64,000 nucleotides of DNA, taken from NCBI GenBank assembly GCA_027049035.1, contig JALTVI010000107.1, forward strand, positions 11,824 to 75,823, in the 5' to 3' direction. Below the pieces are notes generated by a model. It worked only from the letters and a program-made list of their open reading frames with translations. It was not told the origin of the DNA and did not search any database. Within the stretch, counting starts at the first letter, position 1; the number at the start of each line of letters is the position of its first letter. This document shows positions 1 through 8,253 of the stretch, piece after piece. The position numbers and the translations under genes are program-made. The DNA comes from Sulfurovum sp. (lineage in GTDB: Bacteria > Campylobacterota > Campylobacteria > Campylobacterales > Sulfurovaceae).

Positions 1-46
1 TGCTCACTGCTCACTGCTCACTGCTCACTGCTCACTGCTCACTGTT
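1..46. repeat. 7-bp tandem array (TGCTCAC)n at pglF 3' end
   Basis: Six head-to-tail copies of a 7-base unit (TGCTCAC on the plus strand) run from the window edge to about base 46. The last residues of PglF (N-S-E-Q) and its stop codon are encoded inside the array, so the array sets the C-terminus of that protein. The array may continue outside the window. It is the first of about a dozen short arrays of this style here, each with its own unit. Confidence 0.9.
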
Positions 47-1774
47 GTGGTTGAACTCCGGAACGATCTCCTTGAGTTTTTGCAGCTTCTTCTCCGTACT
101 TAGAAGATCTTCGATGTCTTGCTTCAGTTGTTCTATATCGTAAAGGGTAGGGGCGGCAACCGTGATGGAGTCATATTCTGTGTGCATGTCGGTATCGTCG
201 ATGAGCAGCTCTTCGTAGAGTTTCTCTCCCGGACGCAGTCCGGTGAACTCTATCTCAATGTCATCTCTGCCGCTAAGTGCTATCATTTTCTTTGCCAGGT
301 CTACGATCTTGACAGGTTCTCCCATATCGAGAATGAATATCTCTCCCCCTTTGCCGATGGCTCCGGCCTGCAGTACCAGTTCGCATGCTTCGGGGATAAG
401 CATGAAGTAGCGGGTAATGTCAGGATGGGTTACGGTGATAGGCCCTCCCTGTTCAATCTGCTGTCTGAACTTGGGGATGACCGAACCGCTGGAACCGAGC
501 ACATTGCCAAAGCGTACGGCAACGATCTCTGTCTGACCTGATGGGACATTTTGTGCGTAGAGTTCGCAGATGCGTTTGGTGGTACCCATGACATTGGTAG
601 GACGTACAGCCTTGTCTGTAGAGATGAGAATGAACTTCTCCACATCATTGGCAATAGCGGTATCGATGCAGTTTTGCGTACCGATCACATTGTTGAGGAT
701 GGCTTCTTCGACATTCTCTTCTACCAGAGGGACATGTTTGTAGGCTGCGGCGTGGATAACGATCTGCGGTCTGTGTGTTGCAAAGGTTTTTTGCAGCCGT
801 TCCTTATCGGTCACTGATTGCATGACACAGGCAATGTCTGCCTTTCCTGCCATCTCCTGCTCAATACGGTAGAGGTTGTATTCGCTGTGGTCGAGCAGTA
901 TCAGCTTTCTTGCGCCAAACTTTGCACACTGCCTGACAAGTTCACTCCCTATGCTCCCTCCCGCACCTGTAATCAGAATGGTTTTCTCTTTAATGAAGGC
1001 GGAAATTGTCTCCTTGTCAAGATCCTGCGGATGCCGCGCAAGAAGGTCCTCTACCGAGATCTCCTTGAGCTGTTTTGCGTATGGTTTGTCCAGCAGCATT
1101 TCATCCAGTGCGGGGAGTATCTGTATCTGCTGGAAGTAGTCATGCAGATTCTCGTATATCTCTTTGATCCGTTTTTCCGGGGCGGAGGGAATGGCAATGA
1201 CAAGCAGATCAAGCTTGCTGTTCCCTTCTCTTCGTTTCTTGAAATTCTCCTTGGAGATGATCCTGATGCCGTCGATGCTCCTTCCTTGCAGTGCCTTTGC
1301 ATCGTCAATGAAGTAACGTATTTTGTAGGGGCTGTCATGAAGCTCTTCTGCGAGTTTCAGGCCCGCTTTCCCGGCACCGAATATCACAACCTCTTTTGTC
1401 TTGTCGATCTTGCTTTTATTGATATAGAAGTAGTATCCGTACATAAGCAGATTAATGGAGAAAAGGTAGGTAAAGAGTTCGGTTATAAAAAAGTAGATGT
1501 AGATTTTCCCGTAAAAAATCGGCATATAGATCAAAAAGGCGATGATGTAGACTGCACTTTTGATAAGAAATGTTTTTTGTGTCGATTTGCTCCATGAAAG
1601 GGCATAGTCCTTAAAGAGCAGTGTTGAGGCAAGCAGTCTTACGATAATGACAATAATAACGACATGCAGGAGAAAAGGCTTGTGAAAGATCCAGAATGTC
1701 CAGCCGAATGTGGCAAATGACAGGAGGACAATTACCAGATAGTTTAAGATACGTTTATCGATCCTGTTGAACAT
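32..1774 (-). CDS. pglF: PglF-like UDP-GlcNAc C6-dehydratase / C4-keto synthase
   Basis: Membrane-bound nucleotide-sugar 4,6-dehydratase of the CapD/FlaA1 family, 580 aa, close to the usual PglF length. It should convert UDP-GlcNAc to the UDP-4-keto-6-deoxy sugar, the first step to UDP-diNAc-bacillosamine. The N-terminal ~115 residues form about four membrane helices. A CoA-binding-like Rossmann segment follows (VVIFGAGKAG, near 131), then the catalytic SDR domain with ITGAGGSIGSE near 270 and the STDKAVRPTN segment near 395. It is last in the operon, 5 nt after pglE, which with pglD and pglC just upstream makes the bacillosamine assignment strong. The extreme C-terminus is encoded by a tandem repeat. 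Confidence 0.93.
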   Translation of the reverse strand: MFNRIDKRILNYLVIVLLSFATFGWTFWIFHKPFLLHVVIIVIIVRLLASTLLFKDYALSWSKSTQKTFLIKSAVYIIAFLIYMPIFYGKIYIYFFITELFTYLFSINLLMYGYYFYINKSKIDKTKEVVIFGAGKAGLKLAEELHDSPYKIRYFIDDAKALQGRSIDGIRIISKENFKKRREGNSKLDLLVIAIPSAPEKRIKEIYENLHDYFQQIQILPALDEMLLDKPYAKQLKEISVEDLLARHPQDLDKETISAFIKEKTILITGAGGSIGSELVRQCAKFGARKLILLDHSEYNLYRIEQEMAGKADIACVMQSVTDKERLQKTFATHRPQIVIHAAAYKHVPLVEENVEEAILNNVIGTQNCIDTAIANDVEKFILISTDKAVRPTNVMGTTKRICELYAQNVPSGQTEIVAVRFGNVLGSSGSVIPKFRQQIEQGGPITVTHPDITRYFMLIPEACELVLQAGAIGKGGEIFILDMGEPVKIVDLAKKMIALSGRDDIEIEFTGLRPGEKLYEELLIDDTDMHTEYDSITVAAPTLYDIEQLKQDIEDLLSTEKKLQKLKEIVPEFNHNSEQ

Positions 1775-1779
1775 ACAGC

Positions 1780-2886
1780 CTACTCTACATTTTCTTTTAT
1801 TGTATCACAAATCATCCTGACATCTTCTTCTGTCATGGTTGTACTGCTTGCGACACAGAGGCCTTTTGCAAAAAGCTGTTCGCTTGTTCCGTCCACAATG
1901 GCTTTGGCATCCTTGAATAGCGGCTGCAGATGCATCGGTTTCCAGAGGGGACGTGATTCGACATTGATTGTCTCCAGTGCATCCACAATTGTCATATAGT
2001 CTGTTTTTTCAAAAGTCAGTGCCGTCAGCCAGCGGTTTCCGCGGCTTTGGGGAAGTTCTGGCATAAACTGGATCTCCTCAATATCGGCAAGATGTTTTTT
2101 GTACCATGCAAAAATCTGCCGTTTTTTGGAAACACGATCTTCAATAACCTCCATCTGTGCCACTCCGATCGCGGCAAGTACATTGCTCATACGGTAGTTG
2201 TAGCCATACTCGGTATGTTCATAATGCAAAAACGGCTCTTTTGCCTGTGTGGCATAGAAGAGTGCTTTGTCTCTCCATGCTTGGTTTGGGGTCACAAGCA
2301 TACCGCCGCCGGAAGTGGTCAAGATCTTGTTGCCGTTAAAAGAGTAGACACCGAAATCACCGAAGGTGCCGGTATGTTTCCCGTTAAAAGTCGCCCCCAA
2401 AGATTCGGCGGCATCCTCGATGAGATATATGTTGTGCTGTCGGCATATCTGCGCGATCGTTTCAATGTCGGCACTCATGCCGTAGAGATGGGTGAGAATG
2501 AGTGCTTTTGGCTTTTTTTCACATCTTTGCAAATATGCTTCCAGCAGTTTGGGCGAAAGGTTCCATGAAGCTGCATCACTGTCAATGAAAACAGGGTTGG
2601 CACCCTGATACAAAATGGCATTAACTGAACCGATGAAGGTAAATGTTGATGCAAGGACATCATCACCTTTTCCGATACCGAGTACCCTCAGTGCCAGATG
2701 CAGTGCCGCCGTCCCCGAAGAGACAGCCAGTGCATTGGAAGCACCGGTATACGCCTTGATGCTCTCCTCAAACCTGTTGACATACTCGCCAAGCGGTGCG
2801 ATGTAGTTGCTCTCAAATACCTTCTCAATGTACTTCAGCTCATTGCCGCTCATGTGTGGAGCGGACAAAAAGAGTCGTTTTTTCAC
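1780..2886 (-). CDS. pglE: PglE-like UDP-4-amino sugar aminotransferase
   Basis: PLP-dependent aminotransferase of the DegT/DnrJ/EryC1/StrS family, 368 aa. It is expected to aminate the 4-keto product of PglF to give UDP-4-amino-4,6-dideoxy-GlcNAc. Visible family marks are the opening MKKRLFLSAPHMSG, the substrate segment around AVSSGTAALHLAL (near 58), EDAAESLG (near 157) and the PLP-lysine segment FNGNKILTTSGGG (near 184). Its start overlaps the pglD stop by 4 nt, a translational-coupling arrangement. The pglD-pglE-pglF order and spacing support the bacillosamine role over another StrS-type aminotransferase. Confidence 0.93.
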   Translation of the reverse strand: MKKRLFLSAPHMSGNELKYIEKVFESNYIAPLGEYVNRFEESIKAYTGASNALAVSSGTAALHLALRVLGIGKGDDVLASTFTFIGSVNAILYQGANPVFIDSDAASWNLSPKLLEAYLQRCEKKPKALILTHLYGMSADIETIAQICRQHNIYLIEDAAESLGATFNGKHTGTFGDFGVYSFNGNKILTTSGGGMLVTPNQAWRDKALFYATQAKEPFLHYEHTEYGYNYRMSNVLAAIGVAQMEVIEDRVSKKRQIFAWYKKHLADIEEIQFMPELPQSRGNRWLTALTFEKTDYMTIVDALETINVESRPLWKPMHLQPLFKDAKAIVDGTSEQLFAKGLCVASSTTMTEEDVRMICDTIKENVE

Positions 2887-3479
2887 TTCAGTTCCTTTAC
2901 TGCTTTACAGGGGTTCCCATAACACAATGTATTGTTTTTGATGGAGTGGATGACAACCGAGCCGGCACCGACAATACAGTTGCTTCCTATTTTCAGGCAT
3001 TGGATGACAGAACTCCCTATACCGATATGGGTCAATTCGCCCACCTGTACATCCCCACCCAACGCGACATTAGGGGAAATATGTACAAAATCTTCGATGA
3101 TATTTTCATGCTCTATGACGCAGGAGGTGTTGAGTATCACCCCTTTACCTATGACACTGTTTGCATTGATGACGACGTGAGGCATGACAACCGTGCCTTT
3201 GCCTATGGTGACACTTGGAGAGACTGTTGCGTTTTTATGTACCAGGGTAGCAATCTCGAAGCCGGCAGCGTTTACCTTCTCAAAAAGTTTTTTTCGAACG
3301 GAATTGACCCCTACACCGAGTGCGATGGGAATGTCAGTACAGTTTTTTATCTCTTCAAAAGAGGGGTACTGATTCTCTCCGTCATCTATAAACAGGATCT
3401 CATCATAGCCGCAGCTTTTAGCAATGTCTGCTACGACTAGTCCATGTCCGCTTGCGCCGTAAATGTATATTGTCTTCAA
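2883..3479 (-). CDS. pglD: PglD-like UDP-4-amino sugar N-acetyltransferase
   Basis: Left-handed beta-helix acetyltransferase, 198 aa from the start chosen here (PglD is normally about 195 aa). An N-terminal Rossmann-like segment (IYIYGASGHG) precedes hexapeptide repeats such as IGKGTVVMPH, VIGKGVILNT and IGSNCIVGAGS. It should acetylate the C4 amino group to give UDP-diNAc-bacillosamine. The reading frame is open to an ATG at 3515, but that lies inside the upstream antitoxin gene. A TTG at 3477-3479 has AGGAAG six bases upstream and yields the family-typical N-terminus, so TTG is preferred. It overlaps pglE by 4 nt. Confidence 0.9.
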   Translation of the reverse strand: MKTIYIYGASGHGLVVADIAKSCGYDEILFIDDGENQYPSFEEIKNCTDIPIALGVGVNSVRKKLFEKVNAAGFEIATLVHKNATVSPSVTIGKGTVVMPHVVINANSVIGKGVILNTSCVIEHENIIEDFVHISPNVALGGDVQVGELTHIGIGSSVIQCLKIGSNCIVGAGSVVIHSIKNNTLCYGNPCKAVKELK

Positions 3480-3489
3480 TAGCGTCTTC

Positions 3490-3723
3490 CTACCATTTGG
3501 AATAATCCTCATCATCTTTTACAAAACTTTGTGAGTGAAAGCCTGTTTTTTCTATATGATCACATGAATATACCTGCCTCAAAGTTTTATATTGTTCATA
3601 TGGGATAATAACTATCTGCTCGTTATTATTTCCCTGAATAAAAATTCCCTTATTTTCCAAATATACACTATCTAAAATGGTATCTAGATTATTCTGTGCT
3701 TCTGGAAGACTTACGACTTGCAT
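3490..3723 (-). CDS. Phd/YefM-family antitoxin-like protein
   Basis: Small protein of 77 aa whose start MQVVSLPEAQNNLDTILDSV and following segment match the N-terminal DNA-binding/dimerisation fold of Phd/YefM antitoxins (V-S-x-x-E-A-x-x-N-L pattern). I chose the second ATG because AAGG lies six bases before it; the first ATG at 3729 is almost on top of that site. It follows the YafQ-like toxin directly and precedes pglD. Phd/YefM proteins normally pair with Doc or YoeB toxins, neither of which is seen here, so it is either an orphan or a second antitoxin for the neighbouring toxin. Confidence 0.75.
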   Translation of the reverse strand: MQVVSLPEAQNNLDTILDSVYLENKGIFIQGNNNEQIVIIPYEQYKTLRQVYSCDHIEKTGFHSQSFVKDDEDYSKW

Positions 3724-3731
3724 ACCCATCC

Positions 3732-3998
3732 TTATTTGAACAACTGTGAATGTGAACCGATTCTGGTCAATCGTAATATATCATCTTCTATGACATATAT
3801 GACTAATAAATCTCCACCAATATGCAACTCTCTAAATCCGTTATATTCTCCACTTAAGCTATGGTCTCGTGATTCAGAAGGGAGATCTTCATCATTTAAA
3901 ATACAGGCAATATACTTTAAATATTTGGCATATTGTGTATCTGACATTTTGACCTTCATGTATTCTTTTTTAAAGGTCTTGGTTCGAAACAGCTGCAT
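3732..3998 (-). CDS. yafQ: YafQ-family mRNA interferase toxin
   Basis: 88-aa toxin of the RelE superfamily, YafQ branch, expected to cut mRNA on the ribosome. From memory of E. coli YafQ, the catalytic pattern is kept: the His in RDHSLSG, the His and Asp in ELHIGGDLLVIY, and the terminal His in IGSHSQLF. Its start lies 29 nt inside the DinJ-like gene, the usual overlapping antitoxin-toxin order. All catalytic positions look intact, so I see no sign of decay. The module sits inside the pgl operon between pglC and pglD. Confidence 0.87.
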   Translation of the reverse strand: MQLFRTKTFKKEYMKVKMSDTQYAKYLKYIACILNDEDLPSESRDHSLSGEYNGFRELHIGGDLLVIYVIEDDILRLTRIGSHSQLFK

Positions 3999-4239
3999 TT
4001 TCTCTCTTCAAATCATCCAAACTGATAAACTCTCCATCCAGTTCCAACGCCTCCCTCATAGCTTTTTTAGTGGTTTCATTGGGTATTTTGGCTTCAAAAG
4101 GCAGGCCTCTTTCAAGTACGATCATACGGTTGAACATATTGACTGCCTGGGCATAGCTCATACCGATGTACTCCAGTATTTCCCGTGCTTCTTTGTAGTC
4201 ACTCTCTTCCAGTCGGATCGTTGTCTGTGTTTTGGACAT
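3970..4239 (-). CDS. dinJ: DinJ/RelB-family antitoxin
   Basis: Ribbon-helix-helix antitoxin, 89 aa. The N-terminus MSKTQTTIRLEESDYKEA is the DNA-binding beta strand and first helix of the DinJ/RelB family, and the C-terminal half would wrap the toxin. An in-frame extension runs up to 4287, but the ATG at 4239 has AAGGAG just upstream and gives the family N-terminus. It should neutralise the overlapping YafQ and autorepress the module. It begins 44 nt after pglC ends, so the module could be read through from the glycan operon or have its own promoter; none is obvious. Confidence 0.87.
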   Translation of the reverse strand: MSKTQTTIRLEESDYKEAREILEYIGMSYAQAVNMFNRMIVLERGLPFEAKIPNETTKKAMREALELDGEFISLDDLKRENAAVSNQDL

Positions 4240-4283
4240 GGTAGCTCCTTTTTTCTTGATTATATCCCAAAAGGGATGCAGTG

Positions 4284-4883
4284 TCAAGAATGTTCGCTGC
4301 CCTGAAACTTTTCCACGGTTACAGACGTGTTTGAACTGATGTCACTTCTTTTAATAACTTTCAAAAAGGTCATCCAGAGTATCTTCATATCGAGCCAAAA
4401 CGACTGATGCTCCACATACCAGACATCATACTCGAACTTCTGTTCCCAGCTGATGGCATTGCGCCCGTTCACCTGTGCCCAGCCTGTAATGCCCGGTTTG
4501 ACATCATGGCGTTTCTTCTGCCGTTCATTGTAGAGCGGCAGGTACTCAATGAGCAGCGGACGCGGACCGACGAAGCTCATGTCCCCCTTGAGCACATTGA
4601 AGAGCTGCGGCAGTTCATCGAGGCTTGTACTGCGTATGAACTTTCCGATGCCGACAAGGCGCTGTTCATCAGGAAGCAGGTTGCCATTTTCATCTTTTTC
4701 ATCGGTCATTGTACGGAATTTGTAAATTTCAAATATCTCTCCATGCAGTCCTGGTCTTTTTTGCCGAAACAATACAGGAGTGCCCATTTTCCACCATATA
4801 AGTAGACTTACAATAATATAAACAGGCAAAAACAGGATGATAAGAATCAGTGCAAGGGTTTTGTCAAAAAGTGTTTTGGTCAT
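4284..4883 (-). CDS. pglC: PglC-like phosphoglycosyltransferase
   Basis: Monotopic phosphoglycosyltransferase of 199 aa, the same size as PglC. It should transfer phospho-diNAc-bacillosamine to undecaprenyl phosphate, starting the lipid-linked glycan. One N-terminal re-entrant membrane helix (residues about 8-30) is followed by the family signatures [15 protein letters not shown] (with the Asp-Glu dyad), [10 protein letters not shown] and [13 protein letters not shown]. Its start overlaps the upstream glycosyltransferase by 4 nt. The short form, lacking the extra membrane helices of WbaP/WcaJ enzymes, fits PglC. Confidence 0.92.
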   Translation of the reverse strand: MTKTLFDKTLALILIILFLPVYIIVSLLIWWKMGTPVLFRQKRPGLHGEIFEIYKFRTMTDEKDENGNLLPDEQRLVGIGKFIRSTSLDELPQLFNVLKGDMSFVGPRPLLIEYLPLYNERQKKRHDVKPGITGWAQVNGRNAISWEQKFEYDVWYVEHQSFWLDMKILWMTFLKVIKRSDISSNTSVTVEKFQGSEHS

Positions 4884-6043
4884 TGTCTCTCTTTCAGCAA
4901 GTTGTCATACTCCTGTTTGATTGTCTGCCACATTACTTTCTGATCATAGCGTTCTACTATCATAGCTCTGGCATTTTCTGAAAACGTTTCCCTCAATGGA
5001 CGGTTTTGATACATCTCTTGCATACTTGCATAGAGCGCGCCCGTATTTTTGGGTGGAATAATCATACCGTTTTTTTCTGTTTTTACGATTTCATTGCATC
5101 CGTTAATGTCGCTTACAATCGAAGGCAGGCCCATAGCGCCTGCCTGCATGACAACATTGGGGAATCCCTCTCTGTAGCTTGGAAATACAAAGCAGTCAGC
5201 AAGTGCCAGAAAGGGGCGTACATCCTGCTGAAAGCCTGCCGAAATAACAGCCGGATTATCTTTTAGTATGCTTCTGGAGTGATCGGAAACAGGGTCAAGT
5301 TCCTCTTCGAATGCCCCGACGAGTATCAGTTTGGTGCAAGGTATCTCCCGGTTCAACTGCTCAAATGCTTTCAGCAGTTCGTTAATACCCTTGTCTTTGA
5401 CAATACGGCCTACGAAAACAAATATAAAGTCACCTTCTTGAATTCCCAGTTTTTGCTGCAGCAATGCTTTCTGATTTTCAATCTCATCTGTATACTTGAA
5501 GTAGTCAGTGTCAATGCCGTTGGAACTGCCGTTTCCAAGTACTTTCAGTTTGTTTGTATCGCATAAGTGTTTGTTGATAATGAATGCTTCAAGGCCGAAT
5601 GAGTTTGGATAGACGTGTGTAGCACATGTGTAGGTGAGTTTTTCAACAAGCATTAAAATGTTTCGTTTGATGCCGCGGCTCTCCATCAGCGGCAGTCCGG
5701 CGACTGTATGCAGTCTGTGCGGTACTCTAGTGACCCATGCAGCCAGCATGCCTATAAGGCCGGCCTTGGGTGTATGTGTATGGACAATATCCGGCTTTTC
5801 ATTCCATAACAATATACACATTTTGATGAGTGAGATAAAATCTTTGAGGGGTGTGATCTCACGGCTCATGTCGAGTGCAACAGTTCGGACACCTTCACGG
5901 GCTTCAACTTCATCAAGCTCCTTCCCCCGGCTGGATACAGCAACCACGTCGAAGTATTGACGCATAAAGCCCAACTGTCCTTTTAAGAGTATTTTTAATG
6001 ATATGGGAACCGTTGTGATTCGGATTAGTTTAGGTCTCTTCAT
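4880..6043 (-). CDS. Glycosyltransferase family 4
   Basis: GT-B fold retaining glycosyltransferase, 387 aa. The C-terminal half carries the nucleotide-sugar site ([12 protein letters not shown] near 215, [16 protein letters not shown] near 300). It lies directly upstream of pglC with a 4-nt overlap, so it may add the second sugar to Und-PP-bacillosamine, the PglA position; sequence alone does not fix the sugar. A TTG at 6061 opens the frame, but ATG at 6043 has AAGAAG six bases upstream and is preferred. It overlaps the next upstream gene by 14 nt. Confidence 0.85.
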   Translation of the reverse strand: MKRPKLIRITTVPISLKILLKGQLGFMRQYFDVVAVSSRGKELDEVEAREGVRTVALDMSREITPLKDFISLIKMCILLWNEKPDIVHTHTPKAGLIGMLAAWVTRVPHRLHTVAGLPLMESRGIKRNILMLVEKLTYTCATHVYPNSFGLEAFIINKHLCDTNKLKVLGNGSSNGIDTDYFKYTDEIENQKALLQQKLGIQEGDFIFVFVGRIVKDKGINELLKAFEQLNREIPCTKLILVGAFEEELDPVSDHSRSILKDNPAVISAGFQQDVRPFLALADCFVFPSYREGFPNVVMQAGAMGLPSIVSDINGCNEIVKTEKNGMIIPPKNTGALYASMQEMYQNRPLRETFSENARAMIVERYDQKVMWQTIKQEYDNLLKERQ

Positions 6044-7178
6044 TAAACACTTCTTTTTCAAACTGACTTAAAACTTTGTAAATATCATACTCTCTTACCC
6101 GTTCTTTTGCAAGTTTTTCATAGCGTTTTCTTGTTTCATCATCCTGCATCAGTGCCTCTATGTGTCCAGACAGTGTCTTGACATCACCTACCTCATACAG
6201 TAATCCGTATTTTCCGTTGTCAAGTATTTCAGCTGGACCGGATTTGCAATTTGAAGATATCACAGCCTTACCACATGCCATAGCTTCGACAAGGACATTG
6301 GGAAAGCCCTCTATCTCAGAGGTCATCACAAAGAGATCAGACCGGTGAAGATAGTAAAACGGGTTATCGACATTGCCCAAAAAGTCTATTTTGTTATCAA
6401 TACCGGAAGCTTTGGCATGTGATACCAATGCCTCTTTCAGTATGCCGTCTCCGAGGAGAAGCAGTCTTGTATTGGGCAGTTTTGTGTGTATGGATGCGAA
6501 TGCATCGATGAGGTCCTTATGCCGTTTTAACGGAATAAGCCGTCCAACAGAAATGATATATCTTGTATCTTTCTGTGGTATAAATGCAATATCTCTGGTA
6601 TCATGTTTCAAGAGATCTATAGTTGCCAGGTCAACTGGGTTTGGAATGGCTATGTGTCGTGTTTTTACAGGCATTAGTGTTTCAAGATCGTGTTTGACAC
6701 CCATGGAATTTGATATGATAAGATCGGCTTTGTTGAACAGTTTCCGGATCAAAAAGAGATTGACTTTTCCCAGTAAGCCTTCCTGCAGATAGCGGGAAGT
6801 TGTACTGCGGATATTGATGATGACTTTTCCCTTAAAGCCAAAGAGGCGTGACATTACAGCACTGTAGTTTGGTCTGTAGAGAAATGAAACAATCGTATCG
6901 ATATCGTTCTCATGTGCATACTTTGCAATTTTGTATGCATTGAAAGGCAGCAGCATCAGTTTTTGTAAACCGTTTTTGGGATGGTGTGACAGTATGGTTG
7001 TATGTACGCTTTCGGGTATGTCGTAGGTAATGGTACTATCGTCTGTCAGCATAAGGTGGCAGGTGGTTTTGTTACCACTCCATGCATTAAGCAGCAAAGA
7101 GAGCACACGTTCGGCTCCTCCTTTGCGCAGGCTGGGGATGATGAAAAGAACTTTTCTATTTTGATGATATGTTGGCAC
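6030..7178 (-). CDS. Glycosyltransferase family 4 (PglJ/PglH-like)
   Basis: GT4 enzyme, 382 aa. N-terminal KVLFIIPSLRKGGAERV is the acceptor-side motif of this family, and the C-terminal donor site shows ISVGRLIPLKRHKD and SEIEGFPNVLVEAMACG with the E-x7-E pair. The start codon is GTG at 7178 with GAGGAT seven bases upstream. It resembles GalNAc transferases of Campylobacter pgl loci in general form, but I cannot assign donor or acceptor. It overlaps the upstream GT4 gene by 23 nt and the downstream one by 14 nt. Confidence 0.85.
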   Translation of the reverse strand: MPTYHQNRKVLFIIPSLRKGGAERVLSLLLNAWSGNKTTCHLMLTDDSTITYDIPESVHTTILSHHPKNGLQKLMLLPFNAYKIAKYAHENDIDTIVSFLYRPNYSAVMSRLFGFKGKVIINIRSTTSRYLQEGLLGKVNLFLIRKLFNKADLIISNSMGVKHDLETLMPVKTRHIAIPNPVDLATIDLLKHDTRDIAFIPQKDTRYIISVGRLIPLKRHKDLIDAFASIHTKLPNTRLLLLGDGILKEALVSHAKASGIDNKIDFLGNVDNPFYYLHRSDLFVMTSEIEGFPNVLVEAMACGKAVISSNCKSGPAEILDNGKYGLLYEVGDVKTLSGHIEALMQDDETRKRYEKLAKERVREYDIYKVLSQFEKEVFNEET

Positions 7179-8253
7179 CTAGTATATCCTCATATTGGTG
7201 AATGATATGCGTCAGTCCATATCTATGTATGATGTGATTTTTGATTGCTTCATTATTCCATGGATAGTTAGAAGCTTTTTTTATAGTTTCTGCCAACTCC
7301 TCAGTATCTCCACATTTTACCAAAAAACCATTTAGTCCATTTTCAATGATCTCCCCTGTTCCTCCCGGGCAGTCAAATGCTACAACCGGCGTGCCGCAGG
7401 CATTGGCTTCCAAAACAACGTTAGGGAAACCTTCATGACGAGACGAGAGTATCATCATATCGGCTTGCTGCATATATTGGTATGGGTTTTCCTGAAATCC
7501 GATAAATTCTACTCTGTCTGCAATATCCAATTTTGCAGCCAACTGTTGCAGTGTTTCAAGTTCATTCCCTTCTCCCACAATCGTTAAATAAAAGTGTTTA
7601 TCAAGATGAACCATTGATTGCAAAAGCAGATCAAATCCTTTTTCTCTGCCTAATCGGCCTACGGCAAGCAGGTTCGTTTTATCGGTATTGTACAGTTTGG
7701 TATCATTTTCCGCAAGATGCAAGATACGATCGATGTCAACCGGATTATGGATTACTGTTAATAGTTTTTCATCGATACTATAATTTTTGATCAAATCATT
7801 TTTCATGTAGTTCGACTGGCAAACAATGCGATCAAAATTGCCAAAAAAGCATTTATATAGCCAATTGAAAAGACGAGGGTAGGGTGTATTTTGATTGTTT
7901 ACAGAAACAATGCTGGATTCTCTTGCTATAAAAGTAATTTTTTGACTGAAAAACGGTCGTATCATAGCCATAAAGATATTGACATGGCTCAGTGTGGACA
8001 TCACTACATCCGCTTTGATCTTTTTGATGGCAAACGGCAGTTTGACAACAGCCTGTCTCAGTCGTGGTGCTTTGAGATCGACAAGTTCTATATCGTCAGG
8101 CAGATCTTTTAGATAGGTTCCCTCTTTGTTCAGAAGCAGTAAAACAATGGTAAACCTGCTTCTGTCAAGATATCTTACAAGCAGTGACATTACCCGTTCT
8201 GAGCCTCCTCCGCGCATAGATGGAAGGATAAAAAGTACTTTTCTTCGACTCAA
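7156..8253 (-). CDS. Glycosyltransferase family 4 (PglJ/PglH-like)
   Basis: GT4 enzyme, 365 aa, similar in layout to its downstream neighbour. KVLFILPSMRGGGSERV at the N-terminus, LLAVGRLGREKGFD near 210 and SRHEGFPNVVLEANACG near 273 are the family motifs. It starts with TTG at 8253, whose bases overlap the TGA of the acyltransferase, with AAAGGA about ten bases upstream. Three consecutive GT4 genes before pglC suggest a lipid-linked oligosaccharide of at least four sugars. The similarity to the neighbour suggests an old tandem duplication. Confidence 0.85.
   Translation of the reverse strand: MSRRKVLFILPSMRGGGSERVMSLLVRYLDRSRFTIVLLLLNKEGTYLKDLPDDIELVDLKAPRLRQAVVKLPFAIKKIKADVVMSTLSHVNIFMAMIRPFFSQKITFIARESSIVSVNNQNTPYPRLFNWLYKCFFGNFDRIVCQSNYMKNDLIKNYSIDEKLLTVIHNPVDIDRILHLAENDTKLYNTDKTNLLAVGRLGREKGFDLLLQSMVHLDKHFYLTIVGEGNELETLQQLAAKLDIADRVEFIGFQENPYQYMQQADMMILSSRHEGFPNVVLEANACGTPVVAFDCPGGTGEIIENGLNGFLVKCGDTEELAETIKKASNYPWNNEAIKNHIIHRYGLTHIIHQYEDILGANISSK

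Noticed and set aside
119-1597. Several long open frames on the plus strand opposite pglF
   Set aside because: They are antisense shadows of a clearly coding gene, with no family features or ribosome-binding sites.
4284-8253. Calling the three GT4 genes pglA, pglJ and pglH outright
   Set aside because: Order and family fit, but residue-level similarity is not enough to assign each acceptor.
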